In this document: one piece after another, positions 60,493 through 64,000 of the stretch
Numbering within the stretch: position 1 is the first letter of the stretch
How the letters are laid out: every line of letters starts with the position of its first letter
Assembly: GCA_040755055.1 (NCBI GenBank)
Contig: JBFMBS010000006.1
Coordinates: 1-64,000, forward strand
Direction: 5' to 3'
DNA: 64,000 bases
From: DYJK01 sp040755055
Lineage (GTDB): Bacteria > Bacteroidota > Ignavibacteria > Ignavibacteriales > Melioribacteraceae
Made by a program: the position numbers and the translations under genes
Notes under the pieces: model-generated
What the model saw: the letters and a program-made list of their open reading frames with translations, nothing else
Told to the model about the DNA's origin: nothing
Database searches by the model: none

Positions 60493-60650
60493 AAAAATTA
60501 TTTATTGATGAGTAATAATTATTGAGCGAGATAGAAATGAAATGATTGGGATTCGGCATAAACAAAAAATATTTTTTTCCTACAGAAAACTTAGAGAGAG
60601 CCGCCTAAAGAAGCAAACTTAAAAAACAGTGCAGAACGTAGAACGCAGAG

Positions 60651-61988
60651 TTACAGTAAATTACTTGCTAATTCTGCCAATTCAGATCGCTCACCTTTTT
60701 CAAGATTAATATGCGCGTAAAGTTTTTGTCCCTTGAAATGTTCAATCAAATACGAAAGTCCGTTTGATTGCGCATCTAGGTATGGATGATCAATCTGATA
60801 GATATCCCCGGTTAGCACAATCTTTGCACCTTCACCGGCACGTGTGATAATCGTTTTAATTTCATGTGGAGTTAAATTCTGTGCTTCATCAACAATAAAG
60901 TAGATTCTTTGTAAACTTCTTCCGCGAATATAACTCAACGGTTCGATTACAAGTTTTTCTTCTTTTATCATGTTGTTAATAAGCTGGAAATTTTTATCTG
61001 TCTCCGGGAATTGATCTTGAATCACTTTTAAATTATCCCACAACGGCTGCATATAAGGCGCAAGTTTACTTTCAACATCGCCGGGCAGATAACCGATATC
61101 CTTGTTGCTTAGCGGTACTACCGGGCGAGCAACATAAATCTGTCTATAATTTTTTCTTACTTGTAATGCCGAAGCAAGTGCCAACAAAGTTTTGCCGGTC
61201 CCGGCTTTGCCCGTCATAGATACAAGCGGAATATCCTGGTTTGCAAGTGCATCAACTGCAAATGTTTGTTCTGCGTTACGCGGTTTTATACCGTACATTA
61301 TCTGCTTATCTATTCGCTTAACCTTTTCCAACTCTTTATCTACATAAGCAAGAGCTGAGCGGCTTGTATTACGAAGGATGAAATATTTATTTGGTACAAT
61401 TTCATCTTTGATCTTCCTGGTGAATTTTTTTGTTGTTACTTCATTGGCAGCGTAGAGTTCTTGTAAAATGTTATCGTCAAAGTTTTCGACAATGGATTTT
61501 CCGCTGTAAAGCTCTTCCACATTCGTTACGCGGTCGGTAGTGTAATCCTCTGCCGGGATGCCGAGTGCCTTGGCTTTCATCCTAAGATTTACATCTTTAC
61601 TTACGAGTATAATTTTAAATTTATTTTTGCTGCTGCTCGCAGCTTCATAAGCAGCACTTAGAACACGATGATCTACATTATCTTCGCGGAATACATCGTG
61701 GATTTCTTTTGTCAATCCTTTAGTGATAACAATTCTAACTTTTCCTTTACCGCGTCCAAGAGAAACACCGCCGTTAAAAATTTCGTTGCCGGTAATCGAA
61801 TCAAGAGTGCGTGCAAATTCACGTGCGTTAAGATTTATTACCTGATTGCCGCGTTTGAAGTGGTCGAGTTCTTCAATCACGGAAAGAGGTATAATTATAT
61901 TGTTCTCTTCAAAATGATTTATACATGTTGGGTCGTGTAGAATTACGTTGGTGTCAAGAACGAATGTCTTGGGTTGGGATTTTTTCAT
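60651..61988 (-). CDS. PIN-PhoH family ATPase
   Basis: 445 residues. An N-terminal PIN ribonuclease-type domain (~5-140, 'TFVLDTNVILHDPTCINHFE' with acidic positions) is joined to a PhoH P-loop domain (~225-445): Walker A GKAGTGKTLLALAS and Walker B 'IYFIVDEAQNLTPHEIKTII' followed by KIVLTGD. This is the PhoH2/YlaK layout, in which PhoH acts as an RNA helicase coupled to PIN cleavage. No antitoxin gene is adjacent. The start lies 181 bases from the divergent aldehyde dehydrogenase gene. Confidence 0.94.
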   Translation of the reverse strand: MKKSQPKTFVLDTNVILHDPTCINHFEENNIIIPLSVIEELDHFKRGNQVINLNAREFARTLDSITGNEIFNGGVSLGRGKGKVRIVITKGLTKEIHDVFREDNVDHRVLSAAYEAASSSKNKFKIILVSKDVNLRMKAKALGIPAEDYTTDRVTNVEELYSGKSIVENFDDNILQELYAANEVTTKKFTRKIKDEIVPNKYFILRNTSRSALAYVDKELEKVKRIDKQIMYGIKPRNAEQTFAVDALANQDIPLVSMTGKAGTGKTLLALASALQVRKNYRQIYVARPVVPLSNKDIGYLPGDVESKLAPYMQPLWDNLKVIQDQFPETDKNFQLINNMIKEEKLVIEPLSYIRGRSLQRIYFIVDEAQNLTPHEIKTIITRAGEGAKIVLTGDIYQIDHPYLDAQSNGLSYLIEHFKGQKLYAHINLEKGERSELAELASNLL

Positions 61989-62169
61989 AAAGAACTTTCG
62001 CTGTATTTCATTAAAGGATTAACCGAATTTCACTTCTAACATAATAAAAAAAATAATTAAGCTGAATACCGTAAGCACGTTAACAAAAAAATAATTTAGA
62101 TTCTTTACCATCTACTTTATTTATTTTTAGGTATAATTAATTTGTGTTCACCCTAAACGGAGCTGAATT

Positions 62170-63534
62170 ATGCCGATACAAACAATTAATCCGGCAACCG
62201 GAAAAGTAGGAAGGGCATTTCAAGAAAATTCTCTCGATGAAATTTACGAAGCAGTTGAAAAAGGAGATGCCGCTTTCAAAGTATGGAAAGAAAGATCATT
62301 TGCAGAACGAAGCCACTTGATGAAAAATGCCGCAAATATTTTGCGCGAAAAGAAAAACGATTACGGCAAAATTTTAACACTCGAAATGGGAAAGCCGCTT
62401 GTGCAAGCAATTGCCGAAGTTGAAAAGTGCGCGTGGGTTTGTGATTATTATGCAGACAAAACAGAAAAAATTTTAGCGGAAGAGATTGTACCGACCGATG
62501 CATCGCAATGTTTTGTCCGTTTCGATCCGATTGGAATTGTACTTGCGGTTATGCCGTGGAATTTTCCGTTCTGGCAAGTGTTCCGTTTTGCCGCCCCGGC
62601 TTTGATGGCTGGCAATGTTGGAATTCTAAAACACGCATCAAATGTACCGATAAGTGCACTTGCTATCGAAGAAATATTTTTGCAAGCCGGTTTTCCTCAA
62701 AATGTTTTTAAAACGTTGTTGATCGGTTCAAACGTTGTTGAGAATTTAATCAATCACCCGAAAGTAAAAGCCGTTACTTTAACCGGGAGTGAACCGGCTG
62801 GCAAAAAAGTTGCGGAAGCAAGCGGCAAGGTTTTGAAGAAAACAGTTATGGAACTCGGCGGCAGTGATCCATTCATCGTTCTCGAAGATGCGGATATTGA
62901 TGCCGCGGCAAAAACTGCAGTGACTGCACGGTTGATTAACAACGGGCAAAGCTGTATTGCAGCAAAGCGGTTTATTGTTGTGGAAAAAATTTACGCTGAG
63001 TTCGAAAAGAAATTTGTTGAGTTGATGAACAAAGCGATAATCGGCGATCCGATGGAATTACAAACAGAACTTGGACCAATCGCGCGCGAAGACCTTTTGC
63101 TTGAACTCGATCAACAGGTGAAGCAATCTGTAGAAAAAGGTGCGCAAATTTTGTGCGGAGGAAAAAGATTGAACCGCGAAGGTTTTTATTATGCGCCGAC
63201 TATTCTTGCAAATCTTAAAAAAGGAATGCCGGCATACGATGACGAAATTTTTGGTCCGGTTGCTTCGCTTATAAAAGTAAAAGATGAAGCCGAAGCAATT
63301 GCTGTTGCAAATGATTCTGCATTTGGTCTCGGCGCCTCGCTGTGGACAAGCAACATAGAAAAAGCAAAACTGCTTGCAAGCAAAGTTGAGAGCGGCTCGG
63401 TTTTCATTAACGGAATGGTGAAATCCGATCCGCGTCTTCCGTTTGGCGGAATAAAAAATTCCGGCTACGGGCGCGAGCTTTCGCATTACGGAATTAAAGA
63501 GTTTGTGAATATTAAAACTGTCTGGATAAAATGA
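62170..63534 (+). CDS. NAD(P)-dependent aldehyde dehydrogenase (succinate-semialdehyde type)
   Basis: 454 residues. Family blocks are in place: 'AVMPWNFPFWQVFRFAAPAL', catalytic Glu near 228 (VMELGGSDPF), catalytic Cys near 262 (NNGQSCIAAKRF), and EIFGPVASLIKV. The R/K pattern and 'GQSCIAAKRF' are typical of succinate-semialdehyde dehydrogenases of the Sad/GabD kind. It would oxidise succinate semialdehyde to succinate, e.g. in GABA or butanoate breakdown. GGAG lies 7 bases before the ATG. No GABA transaminase is adjacent. Confidence 0.9.
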   Translation: MPIQTINPATGKVGRAFQENSLDEIYEAVEKGDAAFKVWKERSFAERSHLMKNAANILREKKNDYGKILTLEMGKPLVQAIAEVEKCAWVCDYYADKTEKILAEEIVPTDASQCFVRFDPIGIVLAVMPWNFPFWQVFRFAAPALMAGNVGILKHASNVPISALAIEEIFLQAGFPQNVFKTLLIGSNVVENLINHPKVKAVTLTGSEPAGKKVAEASGKVLKKTVMELGGSDPFIVLEDADIDAAAKTAVTARLINNGQSCIAAKRFIVVEKIYAEFEKKFVELMNKAIIGDPMELQTELGPIAREDLLLELDQQVKQSVEKGAQILCGGKRLNREGFYYAPTILANLKKGMPAYDDEIFGPVASLIKVKDEAEAIAVANDSAFGLGASLWTSNIEKAKLLASKVESGSVFINGMVKSDPRLPFGGIKNSGYGRELSHYGIKEFVNIKTVWIK

Positions 63535-63538
63535 TTCT

Positions 63539-63630
63539 GGATTCTTGTCCGAAGACCCCCTCGGTGATACTTGATACTGGATACTTGTCCGAAATATTCC
63601 TTCGGAGATACTTGATGCTGGATTCTGGAT
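63539..63630. repeat. Tandem TTGTCCGAA/GATACTTGATRCT repeat
   Basis: Two imperfect ~40-base units at 63539-63578 and 63579-63619 (each GGAT(T/A)CTTGTCCGAA...GATACTTGAT(A/G)CT) and a partial third (GGATTCTGGAT). Short palindrome GAAATATTCC within. Lies between the aldehyde dehydrogenase and the regulator start. Confidence 0.65.
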
Positions 63631-63671
63631 AAAAAAGATGAAACAAAATTGAAGATAGGAAGGATGGGCAA

Positions 63672-64000
63672 TTGAATAGAACCGACCGCTTGCTTGCAAT
63701 TGTGTTGGAATTACAAAGCAGAGGAAAACTTCGCGCGGAAGACCTTGCCGAAATTTTTGGCGTTACCAAACGGACAATCTACCGCGATATTCTTGCGCTC
63801 TGCGGTGCCGGTGTTGCAATCGATTCGATACCGGGCAAAGGTTACACAATTTTGGACGGATATTTTTTGCCGCCTCTTTCTTTTACGCAAGATGAAGCAA
63901 CTATGTTAATTCTTGGCAGCGATTTTGTTGCACAGAATTTTGATTCACAGTACAACAATGCGGCATCTTCTGCGAGCAAAAAAATTGAAGCGGTTCTTTC
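63672..64000 (+). CDS. YafY/HTH-11-type transcriptional regulator (3' end beyond window)
   Basis: Starts at TTG 63672 with AGGATGGGCAA before it; open to the window edge (109 codons). The N-terminus NRTDRLLAIVLELQSRGKLR, then AEDLAEIFGVTKRTIYRDIL, is the helix-turn-helix of HTH_11/DeoR-like YafY regulators, followed by the usual linker GAGVAIDSIPGKGYTILDGY with F-L-P-P-L. A C-terminal WYL domain would be expected beyond the edge. Such proteins control neighbouring genes, here possibly the aldehyde dehydrogenase. Confidence 0.85.
   Translation, partial: MNRTDRLLAIVLELQSRGKLRAEDLAEIFGVTKRTIYRDILALCGAGVAIDSIPGKGYTILDGYFLPPLSFTQDEATMLILGSDFVAQNFDSQYNNAASSASKKIEAVL

Noticed and set aside
1..64000. 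CRISPR array, tRNA or rRNA genes, integrase and complete insertion sequence
   Set aside because: None was recognisable on reading; the direct repeats at 59955 and 60433 are only two copies and surround a gene.

Overview
The window looks like a piece of the chromosome of an AT-rich, free-living member of the Ignavibacteria (Bacteroidota/Chlorobi side). The best evidence is the C-terminal type IX secretion tail at about 18285-18529 (motif YPNPFNP, then the 'GxEIKTLxN...GYYNVDFD...SGIYIYRL' pattern), which is typical of that group. SPII lipoproteins, PAS-rich kinases and a DUF4922/glycosyltransferase pair agree with this. I see no rRNA, tRNA, CRISPR array or intact insertion sequence.

Layout. 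1-9.4 kb: a DUF5683 secreted protein, a possible sigma-54-driven small RNA, a STAS protein, a U32 peptidase, an MFS transporter, then a signalling cluster (PAS histidine kinase, NtrC-type sigma-54 activator, STAS protein, receiver-PP2C phosphatase). 9.4-15.1 kb: DUF4922 HIT-like enzyme with a two-domain glycosyltransferase, then a TPR/PAS histidine kinase with a NarL-type regulator. 15.4-19.7 kb: a large T9SS-secreted surface protein, a lone receiver, and an M23 lipoprotein whose tail is a broken T9SS domain. 19.7-29 kb: two poorly conserved genes bounded by attC-like palindromes, then sugar kinase, DedA, EamA, TauE, M1 peptidase, GYD protein, DUF6157 and diaminopropionate ammonia-lyase. 29.2-37.4 kb: pyrophosphatase and transporters (APC permease, PiT, Kup) with two small ORFs. 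37.4-46.9 kb: a glycosidase locus on the minus strand: GH20, GH97, GH125 and a GH92-GH47 fusion. 47-52.8 kb: a pilin-like protein, an ECF-like sigma factor with its FecR-type anti-sigma, small lipoproteins and a patatin. 53-60.5 kb: SIR2-HerA defence pair, a DUF559 nuclease, archaeal-type GatD and GatE, and a GxxExxY nuclease cassette, all interleaved with repeats. 60.6-64 kb: PIN-PhoH ATPase, an aldehyde dehydrogenase and the start of a YafY-type regulator.

How the genes work together. The four glycosidases predict stepwise dismantling of a mannose-rich glycan (GH92 and GH47 for alpha-1,2 and related mannosides, GH125 for alpha-1,6-mannosides, GH20 for the HexNAc core, GH97 for an alpha-galactose or alpha-glucose cap). 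No SusC/SusD pair lies beside them. The signalling cluster couples phosphorelay to partner switching (STAS plus PP2C) and to sigma-54 transcription. GatD and GatE together would make Gln-tRNA(Gln) by the route otherwise regarded as archaeal.

Most notable points: the GH92-GH47 fusion; archaeal-type GatDE in a bacterium; two small PD-(D/E)XK-type nucleases (DUF559 and GxxExxY) each embedded in structured repeats, one between perfect 60-bp direct repeats; SIR2-HerA; a candidate sigma-54-driven small RNA with its own terminator; and a secretion tail cut off by a palindromic repeat.
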